From Acidimicrobiia bacterium (GTDB taxonomy: Bacteria; Actinomycetota; Acidimicrobiia; Spongiisociales; UBA5794), in contig JAOZMA010000015.1 in assembly GCA_029934555.1 (NCBI GenBank), positions 1 to 16,018 of the forward strand: a stretch of 16,018 nucleotides of DNA, read 5' to 3'. Positions 1 to 5,447 of the stretch are shown here, one piece after another; within the stretch, counting starts at the first letter, position 1, and the number at the start of each line of letters is the position of its first letter. The notes beneath the pieces are model-generated. The model had not been told where the DNA came from. It did not search any database and saw only the letters and a list, made by a program, of their open reading frames with translations. The position numbers were made by a program, and so were the translations under genes.

Positions 1-68
1 TCGAGAATCGAGCCCTTGGAAAGCTGAAGCATCCGAGCGCTCTGTACGACCTGCGGTCGTTGCTCTGA
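1..68 (+). CDS. Sigma-70 family RNA polymerase sigma factor, C-terminal end only
   Basis: The third frame is open from the window edge to a TGA at 66-68 and encodes about 21 residues, including LGKLKHPS and ending LRSLL. This matches the end of region 4.2 in RpoD/SigA-type sigma factors, where an (I)E..AL.KL.HPS motif follows the -35 recognition helix and is succeeded by a short LRD/LRS-type tail. The first two bases (TC) would complete an Ile codon, as in the family's QIE motif. The rest of the gene lies upstream of the window, so whether it is the housekeeping factor or an alternative group 2/3 factor cannot be told. It converges on nucS. The call rests on a short stretch and is moderately confident. 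Confidence 0.62.
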   Translation, partial: ENRALGKLKHPSALYDLRSLL

Positions 69-84
69 TCGGCCTTCGGCCGAT
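68..84 (+). terminator. Hairpin terminator after sigma factor gene
   Basis: A perfect 7-bp stem (ATCGGCC / GGCCGAT) with a 3-nt loop starts at the last base of the stop codon. There is no T-run, which is common for terminators in GC-rich Actinobacteria. It is placed to end the sigma factor transcript before the convergent nucS gene. Confidence 0.5.
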
Positions 85-91
85 GTATTCG

Positions 92-112
92 GTAGTCCGT
101 AGTCCGTAGTGG
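92..112 (+). repeat. Heptamer tandem array, GTAGTCC x3
   Basis: Two perfect GTAGTCC units and one variant (GTAGTGG) lie in the sigma factor/nucS convergent gap. GTAGTCC is the exact reverse complement of GGACTAC, the unit of the larger array at 4797-4852, so one heptamer word occurs at two loci in opposite orientations. Confidence 0.8.
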
Positions 113-144
113 CGGACCGTAGAGGCTTCCTCATCTTGCTCAAA

Positions 145-161
145 GCTCATGGCTCATAGCT
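145..161 (+). repeat. Heptamer tandem array, GCTCATN x2.4
   Basis: GCTCATG, GCTCATA and a partial GCT follow one another with a 7-bp period. The array is short on its own, but it sits between two other period-7 arrays within a 100-bp patch. Confidence 0.55.
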
Positions 162-164
162 GGG

Positions 165-185
165 GACTGGTGACTGGAGACTGGC
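165..185 (+). repeat. Heptamer tandem array, GACTGGN x3
   Basis: Three units, GACTGGT, GACTGGA and GACTGGC, differ only at the seventh base. The array ends 8 bases from the nucS stop codon and overlaps a small hairpin at 177-190. Confidence 0.7.
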
Positions 186-190
186 GTCTC
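177..190 (-). terminator. Small hairpin just after nucS
   Basis: GAGAC / GTCTC form a 5-bp stem with a 4-nt loop, two bases past the nucS stop codon (193-195) on the minus strand. There is no T-run. It could be a weak terminator, or a by-product of the overlapping GACTGGN array. Confidence 0.3.
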
Positions 191-192
191 TC

Positions 193-852
193 CTAGAACA
201 GTCTCAGCACGTCTGAATCCGTCCCTTTCAACAGGTCATAGTCCACTTCTGCCCAGGCTATGCCCCGGTCGGTTGCCAGCGTTCTTGCCTGGGGCTTGAC
301 GGCTTGGGCCACGAAGATCCCTCTGACCGGAGCGAGGCGTTCGTCACGATTGAGGAACTCGAGGTACCGGGTGAGCTGCTCAACGCCGTCGATCTCACCC
401 CGACGCTTGATCTCAACGGCGACCGTCTCTCCTGCGGCATCGCGACAGAGGAGGTCGACCGGGCCGACCGGCGTCGGATACTCCCTACGGATGAGCGTCA
501 GCCCTTCCTCAATCGTCTCAGGCTGTTCGGAGAGAAGACGCTGGAGTTCGAGTTCGACGCCATCTTTCTGTAGGCCGGGATCTTCGCCAAGTTCGACGGT
601 CGTATCCATGTGGATCTCGTGGAGATCGATCGTGAGCTGCTCCGACTTGCCGTTCGTGATGAACCATCGTCCGTCTTCTTCGACAAGATGATTCGGGGCG
701 TTCATCCAGTTCAGAGGCTTGTATGCGCCCGCTTCGGCATGGATCAGGAGCGACCCGTCGGCCTTGATGATGATCAGCCGGGTCGCACGCGGCAGGTGTG
801 CGGCGAGGCGACCTGCGTAGTTCACGGTGCAATCAGCGACGACGATGCGCAT
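193..852 (-). CDS. nucS: Endonuclease NucS (EndoMS), mismatch-specific
   Basis: This 219-residue protein matches the usual NucS length. Family knowledge: NucS cuts both strands at mismatched bases and provides mismatch repair in Actinobacteria and Archaea that lack MutS/MutL. In the sequence, an N-terminal DNA-binding/dimerisation region (about 1-110) is followed by a RecB-like PD-(D/E)XK nuclease domain. The catalytic residues are visible as Asp133 (VDLLCRD), Glu147 and Lys149 (AVEIKRR), with Gln159 of VEQLTRY further on. The protein ends in DVLRLF, resembling the QLxLF-type sliding-clamp binding motif; NucS is known to be activated by the beta clamp. The start is ATG with no SD site but with a TACGCT box 8 nt upstream. 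It lies downstream of sufB on the same strand, separated by a long inverted repeat. Confidence 0.95.
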   Translation of the reverse strand: MRIVVADCTVNYAGRLAAHLPRATRLIIIKADGSLLIHAEAGAYKPLNWMNAPNHLVEEDGRWFITNGKSEQLTIDLHEIHMDTTVELGEDPGLQKDGVELELQRLLSEQPETIEEGLTLIRREYPTPVGPVDLLCRDAAGETVAVEIKRRGEIDGVEQLTRYLEFLNRDERLAPVRGIFVAQAVKPQARTLATDRGIAWAEVDYDLLKGTDSDVLRLF

Positions 853-860
853 GGGACGAG

Positions 861-866
861 AGCGTA
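861..866 (-). promoter_or_regulatory. Candidate leaderless -10 box of nucS
   Basis: TACGCT on the minus strand lies 8 nt before the nucS ATG. This spacing would place the transcript start at or next to the A of ATG. No SD site is present and no convincing -35 was seen. Confidence 0.45.
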
Positions 867-899
867 CCGGCGAAGCGGCCCCTGCGGACCGGCCGGATG

Positions 900-1065
900 T
901 AGGAGTGCACTGAGCAATACATGTCGCTCATCTCGACGACCAGGCATCACCAGGCGCTGTGGCTTCGTCCCCGCCAGTCCGACACGAGGAGTGGCGAAAC
1001 CTCATCCTTGCGCCTGGCGCTCCTGGCCGCCGATCTGAACAACGGCATTGCTCAGCACACTCCTA
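900..1065 (-). repeat. Long imperfect inverted repeat / structured RNA element between sufB and nucS
   Basis: Nearly the whole sufB-nucS gap folds back on itself. Hand pairing gives 900-920 with 1045-1065, 923-930 with 1036-1043, 933-944 with 1022-1033, 948-957 with 1010-1019, 969-976 with 992-999 and 978-980 with 988-990, leaving a 7-nt apical loop. In minus-strand RNA this is about 62 pairs (51 Watson-Crick, 11 G.U). All 11 wobble pairs become C.A mismatches in plus-strand RNA. Positions 931-932/1034-1035 give a tandem G.A mismatch in the minus RNA. The base of the stem begins with the sufB stop codon UAG. Both ends read TA, so a TA-flanked MITE (IS630/mariner-like) is an alternative origin. 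A bulky terminator or 3' UTR stabiliser is also possible. No transposase is nearby. Confidence 0.72.
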
Positions 1066-2466
1066 GCCGACCGAGCCTTCCATCTGAAGCTCTACGAGTC
1101 GGTTCAATTCGACCGCGTACTCCATCGGCAGCTCCTTGACGATCGGCTCGATGAAACCGGCTACGACCATCGCGGTCGCCTGCTCCTCGGTGAGGCCTCG
1201 CGTCATGAGGTAGAAGAGCTGGTCCTCCCCCACCTTCGACACGGTCGCTTCGTGACCGATGTCGACGTTCGACTCCTCGATCTCCATGTACGGGTACGTG
1301 TCGGAGCGCGAATCCTCGTCGAGGATCAACGCATCACATCGAACGAACGAGCGGGATCCTTCTGCCCCCGGCTCGACACGGACCAGACCCCGGTACCCGG
1401 CACGGCCGCCGTGGATCGAGATCGACTTGGACGTGATGAGGGACGTTGTGTTCGGCGCGGCATGGATGATCTTCGCTCCTGCGTCCAGGTGCTGGCCTGC
1501 GCCGGCCATGGCGATCGAAAGGACCTCTCCGTGAGCACCTTCCTCCATGAGCCACACCGCCGGGTACTTGGCCGTGAACTTACTCCCGAGGTTCCCGTCG
1601 ACCCACTCCATCGTCGCGTTCTTGTAGGCGACAGCGCGTTTCGTCACGAGGTTGTAAACGTTGTTCGACCAGTTCTGGATCGTTGAGTAGCGGGCACGAC
1701 CGCCTTCCTTCACGACGATCTCAACGACGGCGGAGTGGAGCGAGTCCGAGGAGTAGACCGGAGCCGAGCATCCTTCGACATAGTGCACGAACGCACCCTC
1801 GTCGACGATGATCAGCGTCCGCTCGAACTGTCCCATGTTCTCGGCGTTGATGCGGAAGTAGGCCTGAAGTGGCTCGTCGAGGTGAACGCCTGGCGGGATG
1901 TAGATGAAGGATCCGCCGGACCACACGGCCGAGTTCAGCGCTGCGAACTTGTTGTCGCCGGGCGGGATGATCTTGCCGAAGTACTCCTGAACGATCTCCG
2001 GGTAGTCGCGAACCGCGGTGTCCATGTCGGTGAACAGCACCCCGAGCTCCTCGAGATCCTCCCGATTTCGGTGGTAGACCACCTCCGACTCGTACTGCGC
2101 CGTCACGCCTGCGAGGTACTTGCGTTCGGCTTCGGGGATACCGAGCTTCTCGTAGGTCTCCTTGATCGAATCCGGAACCATGTCCCAATCCTTGACCTGA
2201 CCCTCGGTCGGCTTGATGTAGTAGTAGATGTCGTCGAAGTCGATCTCATTGAGAGCCCCGTCCCCAACCCACTGGGGCATCGGCTTGCTCAGGAACCGCT
2301 TGTACGCCTTGAGCCGGAACTCGAGCATCCACTCGGGCTCCTTCTTCATGCGCGACATGTCACGAATGAGCTGCTCGTTCAAACCTTTCTCAGGCTTGTA
2401 GACGTAATCCTCTTCGTCCGACCAACCCAGTTGGTATGAGCCGAGATCGAGATCAACGGTGGTCAT
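1063..2466 (-). CDS. sufB: Fe-S cluster assembly scaffold protein SufB
   Basis: This 467-residue protein is full length for SufB, the scaffold subunit of the cytosolic SufBC2D complex that builds Fe-S clusters using sulfur from SufS. The beta-helix core and C-terminal signature are clear: SRSFVRCDAL, then DIGHEATVSKVGEDQLFYL, ending EGSVG. By alignment from memory with E. coli SufB (constant offset of 28), Cys377, His405 and Glu406 correspond to functional residues Cys405, His433 and Glu434. There is no intein, although mycobacterial SufB often carries one. The ATG has a GGGGAG-type SD about 9 nt upstream. Unusually, neither sufD nor sufC adjoins it: nucS follows after a structured gap, and an Eis-like gene precedes it. 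The stop codon is the first base-paired triplet of the 900-1065 hairpin. Confidence 0.97.
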   Translation of the reverse strand: MTTVDLDLGSYQLGWSDEEDYVYKPEKGLNEQLIRDMSRMKKEPEWMLEFRLKAYKRFLSKPMPQWVGDGALNEIDFDDIYYYIKPTEGQVKDWDMVPDSIKETYEKLGIPEAERKYLAGVTAQYESEVVYHRNREDLEELGVLFTDMDTAVRDYPEIVQEYFGKIIPPGDNKFAALNSAVWSGGSFIYIPPGVHLDEPLQAYFRINAENMGQFERTLIIVDEGAFVHYVEGCSAPVYSSDSLHSAVVEIVVKEGGRARYSTIQNWSNNVYNLVTKRAVAYKNATMEWVDGNLGSKFTAKYPAVWLMEEGAHGEVLSIAMAGAGQHLDAGAKIIHAAPNTTSLITSKSISIHGGRAGYRGLVRVEPGAEGSRSFVRCDALILDEDSRSDTYPYMEIEESNVDIGHEATVSKVGEDQLFYLMTRGLTEEQATAMVVAGFIEPIVKELPMEYAVELNRLVELQMEGSVG

Positions 2467-2488
2467 GATGCTGTACTCCCCGGATTTG

Positions 2489-2504
2489 CACTATGGGCGT
2501 AGTG
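2489..2504 (-). promoter_or_regulatory. Candidate operator: CACTA-N6-TAGTG inverted repeat upstream of sufB
   Basis: A perfect 5-6-5 inverted repeat lies 23-38 nt upstream of the sufB ATG, just downstream of a TACAAT hexamer (2507-2512, minus) that could be the -10 box. That geometry puts the dyad over the expected transcript start, where a repressor would act. suf genes are commonly controlled by Fe-S sensing regulators (SufR, IscR types), but no regulator gene is in the window. No good -35 was seen. Confidence 0.35.
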
Positions 2505-2509
2505 ACATT

Positions 2510-2664
2510 GTACGGTGACTTCTGAACGAAAAGGGCAGGAATCGAGCGGCCGGTGGCACCGGGGTAGGAACGAGTGGGAGTGGGGAAGAACGAACCACCC
2601 CGGCGCACCGCCGCTCCCTCGTACAACGCATCCCGTTGCCATTTCGTTCCGCGAGTGACCGAAC
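2510..2664 (-). repeat. Second long imperfect hairpin, between Eis-like gene and sufB
   Basis: Hand pairing gives 2510-2520 with 2654-2664 (two mismatches), 2524-2531 with 2642-2649, 2533-2534 with 2639-2640, and a long stem 2544-2567 with 2595-2616 interrupted by two single-base bulges (2551, 2556). A 27-nt loop (2568-2594) is bounded by two copies of GAACGA. About 41 pairs form in minus-strand RNA, two of them G.U (2558/2604, 2566/2596) that would be C.A in plus RNA. The structure starts directly after the Eis-like stop codon and ends in the putative sufB -10. It may be a long terminator or a leader/UTR element. It shows no obvious sequence identity with the 900-1065 element. Confidence 0.5.
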
Positions 2665-3885
2665 TCAGAAGACTTCCTCACACCACGGTGCGATATCGCC
2701 GCGGAACATCCGGTCGATACGGGTTACCGAGTCCGCGTCCCCACGAACCAGGCCCGCCAGTGACATCGAATGGGCATCGCCGCCGCCAAGATAGAGACTT
2801 GCGAGCTCCCCCGTGCTGAGCGTCAGATCGATGTCCTCGTCGTCGACCCGTCGACACGAACCCCTGCCATCCGTCACGTCGAGTTCGAATGATCCCCCGA
2901 GATCCGGTATGAACGGATCATCGACGCTGAACCGCAGCTTCCCGTCCGCCGAGTATGTGCGTGCCTCCAGGGCCTGGGTAACGTCGAGGATTCGGACGTA
3001 GAGGGCATCCCATCGCTTGCGAACGATCCGCCGATGATCCGGCACCTTCCAACGCAGTGGATCATCGACGGGCAGGTTCCAGAAGACGATCTGAGGGAAG
3101 AGATCGATGCTCGTCAGATACCGCCAGATCCCCGTGTGGGCTGTGGAAGAGTTGGCGATCGCCTCGCGAACGCGAACCCTCCCATCGGGGAACCCCGTCT
3201 CCCAGTCTGACTTCTGACGGAACATCGCGTAGCCGTCGGCTTGGCCGTCGGTCTCATGGATCAGGTAGCGCTGTGTCGAGAAGCCGCTGCGGCGAGCCGA
3301 CGGGTCGAAGAAGAGATTCCACTCCCACCACTTCTCCGTGCGCGTCAGCATCCCCGGACGCCGAGCCTGCTCAATGTCATAGAGGGACGGCAGTATCTGG
3401 GCCGCCTCCTCTGCCGAGACCATGCGCACCGAACCCGCATCGCCCTCCACGGATACACGGGTCTGGTCGATCTCGATCTCTTCGTTTTCGGAAGCGGCGC
3501 CGAATCCGTACCGACCGTAGATCAGGCTCTCGGATGCCCAGAGCCCGGCAAGCGGCTCACCCCGGGAGACCCCGTCCTCGAGGTGGTCTCGCATCATGGC
3601 GGTCAGCACGCCTTGTCGGCGATGCGTGGCTGCGACCGTCGCGATCGTCGTGCCCGCCATGGGGATCTGTGCACCGCCCGGCACGGTCACGTCGAAGGGG
3701 AATCCTCCGAGAGTCCCAACGATCAGGTCACCGTCGAAAGCGGCGACCGTTCGGTCAAGGGGGATCATCTCGAGCCACTCAGGGGGGAACGCCTCGTCGT
3801 TCAGGTCCTCGCCGAAGCCGAGAGCGATGGCCTCGCGAAACGAAGCCGTCTCGTCTGCGATGATCGGTCGTGTGGTGATCTCCAT
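2665..3885 (-). CDS. Eis-like GNAT family N-acetyltransferase
   Basis: This 406-residue protein has the layout of the Eis family: an N-terminal GNAT domain, a second GNAT-like domain, and a C-terminal SCP2-like domain (about 290-406). The acetyl-CoA loop is visible as THRRQGVL (88-95). The IYGRYGFG motif (122-129) carries the Tyr that acts as general acid in Eis, and the chain ends in Phe, whose terminal carboxylate is the proposed general base in mycobacterial Eis. Family members acetylate amines such as aminoglycosides and protein or peptide lysines; the substrate here is unknown. The ATG at 3885 is preferred because a TAACCT box lies 7 nt upstream. An in-frame GTG at 3906 would add seven residues. 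It is divergent from the LLM oxidoreductase and precedes sufB. Confidence 0.88.
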   Translation of the reverse strand: MEITTRPIIADETASFREAIALGFGEDLNDEAFPPEWLEMIPLDRTVAAFDGDLIVGTLGGFPFDVTVPGGAQIPMAGTTIATVAATHRRQGVLTAMMRDHLEDGVSRGEPLAGLWASESLIYGRYGFGAASENEEIEIDQTRVSVEGDAGSVRMVSAEEAAQILPSLYDIEQARRPGMLTRTEKWWEWNLFFDPSARRSGFSTQRYLIHETDGQADGYAMFRQKSDWETGFPDGRVRVREAIANSSTAHTGIWRYLTSIDLFPQIVFWNLPVDDPLRWKVPDHRRIVRKRWDALYVRILDVTQALEARTYSADGKLRFSVDDPFIPDLGGSFELDVTDGRGSCRRVDDEDIDLTLSTGELASLYLGGGDAHSMSLAGLVRGDADSVTRIDRMFRGDIAPWCEEVF

Positions 3886-3892
3886 CCCGACG

Positions 3893-3898
3893 AGGTTA
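3893..3898 (-). promoter_or_regulatory. Candidate leaderless -10 box of Eis-like gene
   Basis: TAACCT on the minus strand lies 7 nt before ATG 3885. There is no SD site before either this ATG or the GTG at 3906. The box lies inside the longer reading, which favours the shorter start. Confidence 0.45.
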
Positions 3899-3928
3899 CC
3901 GGCCACTCTGCAAGCAGCGAGAGGGAGA

Positions 3929-3934
3929 TACGAT
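3929..3934 (+). promoter_or_regulatory. Candidate -10 box of LLM oxidoreductase gene
   Basis: TACGAT in the 78-bp divergent gap would start transcription near 3941, giving a leader of about 20 nt that contains the strong SD AGGAGG (3951-3956). The -35 is not recognisable. Confidence 0.3.
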
Positions 3935-3950
3935 GAACACCGAACTCACG

Positions 3951-3956
3951 AGGAGG
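3951..3956 (+). promoter_or_regulatory. Strong ribosome binding site AGGAGG
   Basis: A perfect AGGAGG stands 7 nt before ATG 3964 and fixes the start of the LLM oxidoreductase. It contrasts with five genes in the window that lack an SD site. Confidence 0.8.
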
Positions 3957-3963
3957 CAACGCC

Positions 3964-4755
3964 ATGGGACCGGTCCGAATCGCCGTCCAGATCCACCCGC
4001 AGCACACCGACTACGCCGGTATCCGCACCGCCGTCCTGCAGGCCGAAGAGATTGGTGTCGACGTCGTCTACAACTGGGATCACTTCTACCCGCTCTATGG
4101 GGGAGAACCGGATCCCAACGTGGGGAAGCACTTCGAGTGCTGGACGATGCTCGGGGCTTGGGCGGAACAGACAAGCCGGATCCAGTTCGGTGCACTCGTT
4201 ACGTGCAATTCGTACCGCAACCCCGAACTCCTCGCCGACATGGCCAGGACCGTTGACCACATCTCCGATGGCCGCCTGATCCTTGGGATCGGGTCCGGCT
4301 GGTTCGAGAAGGACTACGACGAGTACGGCTACGACTTCGGGACTGCAGCGAGCCGCCTGCGCGACCTCGACGCTTCCATGCCCCGCATCGTGGATCGCCT
4401 CGGGCGGCTCGACCCCCCGCCCACGCGTCACATCCCGATCTTGATCGGTGGCGGCGGAGAGAAGGTCACACTGCGGATCGTGGCAGAGTACGCCGACGTG
4501 TGGCACACGTTCGGGGACCAGAAAACGATCGAACACAAGTCGAAGGTGCTCGACGAGTGGGGGGCGAAGGTCGGCCGCGATGCCTCGGCGATCGAACGTT
4601 CCATCGGAGTGAAGCCCGAGCAGTTGCAGGAGGCAGAGGCGTTCCGCTCCCTCGGTGTCACAGAATTCACGATCGGAGTGACCGGGCCAGACCTGGATCT
4701 GGAACCGGTGAAGCCGTGGCTGAAGTGGCGGGACTCAGCGAACGGGCTTCGATAG
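3964..4755 (+). CDS. LLM class (luciferase-like, probably F420-dependent) oxidoreductase
   Basis: This 263-residue single-domain protein of the luciferase-like monooxygenase superfamily is a TIM barrel using F420 or FMN. Visible family features are VVYNWDHFYPLYG (34-46), the DGRLILGIGSGWFEKDYDEYG stretch (102-122), and IPILIGGGGEKVTLRIVAEYADVWH near 157-181, which forms the cofactor phosphate-binding region. Actinobacteria encode many such enzymes, mostly F420-dependent, with varied substrates; none can be assigned here. It is slightly shorter than many members (280-340 residues). The start is fixed by AGGAGG at 3951. The stop codon TAG runs directly into a heptamer array. A SAM methyltransferase follows 95 bp downstream on the same strand. 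Confidence 0.88.
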   Translation: MGPVRIAVQIHPQHTDYAGIRTAVLQAEEIGVDVVYNWDHFYPLYGGEPDPNVGKHFECWTMLGAWAEQTSRIQFGALVTCNSYRNPELLADMARTVDHISDGRLILGIGSGWFEKDYDEYGYDFGTAASRLRDLDASMPRIVDRLGRLDPPPTRHIPILIGGGGEKVTLRIVAEYADVWHTFGDQKTIEHKSKVLDEWGAKVGRDASAIERSIGVKPEQLQEAEAFRSLGVTEFTIGVTGPDLDLEPVKPWLKWRDSANGLR

Positions 4756-4777
4756 CTACCAGCTGCCAGCTACAAGC
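4754..4777 (+). repeat. Heptamer tandem array, AGCTACC-type x3.4
   Basis: AGCTACC, AGCTGCC, AGCTACA and a partial AGC run with a strict 7-bp period, starting inside the stop codon of the oxidoreductase gene. A 10-bp palindrome CAGGGCCCTG (4777-4786) follows immediately and could act as a weak terminator. Confidence 0.7.
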
Positions 4778-4796
4778 AGGGCCCTGTACGGAATAC

Positions 4797-4852
4797 GGAC
4801 TACGGACTACGGACTACGGACTACGGACTACGGACTACGGACTACGGACTAT
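4797..4852 (+). repeat. Heptamer tandem array, GGACTAC x8
   Basis: Seven perfect GGACTAC units are followed by GGACTAT, whose last two bases are the first two of the methyltransferase ATG. The preceding bases (CGGAATAC) look like a decayed unit. The same word occurs reversed at 92-112. The array leaves no room for an SD site before the downstream gene. Confidence 0.97.
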
Positions 4853-5447
4853 GAACCATCCTCTCCTTGCCAAGATCTATGACACCGTGCTCGCTCCGAC
4901 GGAGCGCTTCGGTGTACGTGACCAGCGGCGTCGGTTGATGGATGGACTCACCGGCAGGATCGTTGAGATCGGCGCGGGAACCGGCCTCAATGTCCCCCTC
5001 TATCCGGCGACGGCCGGCGAGATCCACGCCATCGAACCAGATCAGCACATGGTGGAACGGCTGGTGGAAAAGGCGGCCGATTCTCCCGTTCCTCTGTATC
5101 TCTACCGCGGAGACGCTCACGATCTCCCGTTCTCCGACGGTGTCTTCGATGCAGCGATCATCACGTTCGCCCTCTGCACGATCCCTCAGCCGGTTCGAGC
5201 ACTCGATGAGGTTCACCGCGTCGTCCGACCCGGCGGCATGCTCCGCTTCCTCGAACACGTCCGCTCACCGAGCGCCCGTACCGCCCGATGGCAGGATCGC
5301 ATCAACCCCATGTGGGGGAAGGTATCTGGGGGATGCAGGCTCAATCAACCGACCGTTGAGATCCTTGAAACGACCCATTGGGAAGTCGACGAGGTCTGGC
5401 AATCCGGGGGCGGCTTCGTTGCCGCCGGTCAGGCGTTCCGTACTTGA
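4851..5447 (+). CDS. Class I SAM-dependent methyltransferase
   Basis: This 198-residue Rossmann-fold methyltransferase has motif I at VEIGAGTGLNVPLYP (38-52), the acidic residue after strand 2 in AIEPD (60-64), motif II around RGDAHDLPF (86-94), and FALCTIPQPVRALDEVHRVVRPGG (106-129). The C-terminal half, with LEHVRSP and RWQDRINPMWGKVSGGCRLN, resembles the small methyltransferases annotated as phosphatidylethanolamine N-methyltransferase-like or METTL7-like. The lipid substrate is a guess. ATG 4851 is chosen because homologues begin near MNHPLLAKxYD. The frame is open further upstream only because it runs through the repeat array and overlaps the oxidoreductase gene. No SD site precedes it. 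Its last 19 bp overlap the end of the convergent PLP-enzyme gene. Confidence 0.88.
   Translation: MNHPLLAKIYDTVLAPTERFGVRDQRRRLMDGLTGRIVEIGAGTGLNVPLYPATAGEIHAIEPDQHMVERLVEKAADSPVPLYLYRGDAHDLPFSDGVFDAAIITFALCTIPQPVRALDEVHRVVRPGGMLRFLEHVRSPSARTARWQDRINPMWGKVSGGCRLNQPTVEILETTHWEVDEVWQSGGGFVAAGQAFRT

Noticed and set aside
900..1065. tRNA or other known RNA gene in the sufB-nucS gap
   Set aside because: The fold is a single long hairpin, not a cloverleaf, with no CCA end or T-loop signature; I do not recognise it as any known RNA family.
3886..3906. GTG start at 3906 for the Eis-like gene
   Set aside because: No SD site precedes it and the TAACCT box at 3893-3898 falls inside the added codons, favouring ATG 3885.
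4500..4850. Upstream extension of the methyltransferase reading frame
   Set aside because: It overlaps the LLM oxidoreductase in another frame and then reads through the heptamer array; methyltransferase homology starts at ATG 4851.
4797..4852. CRISPR array
   Set aside because: The unit is only 7 bp with no spacers and there are no cas genes nearby.
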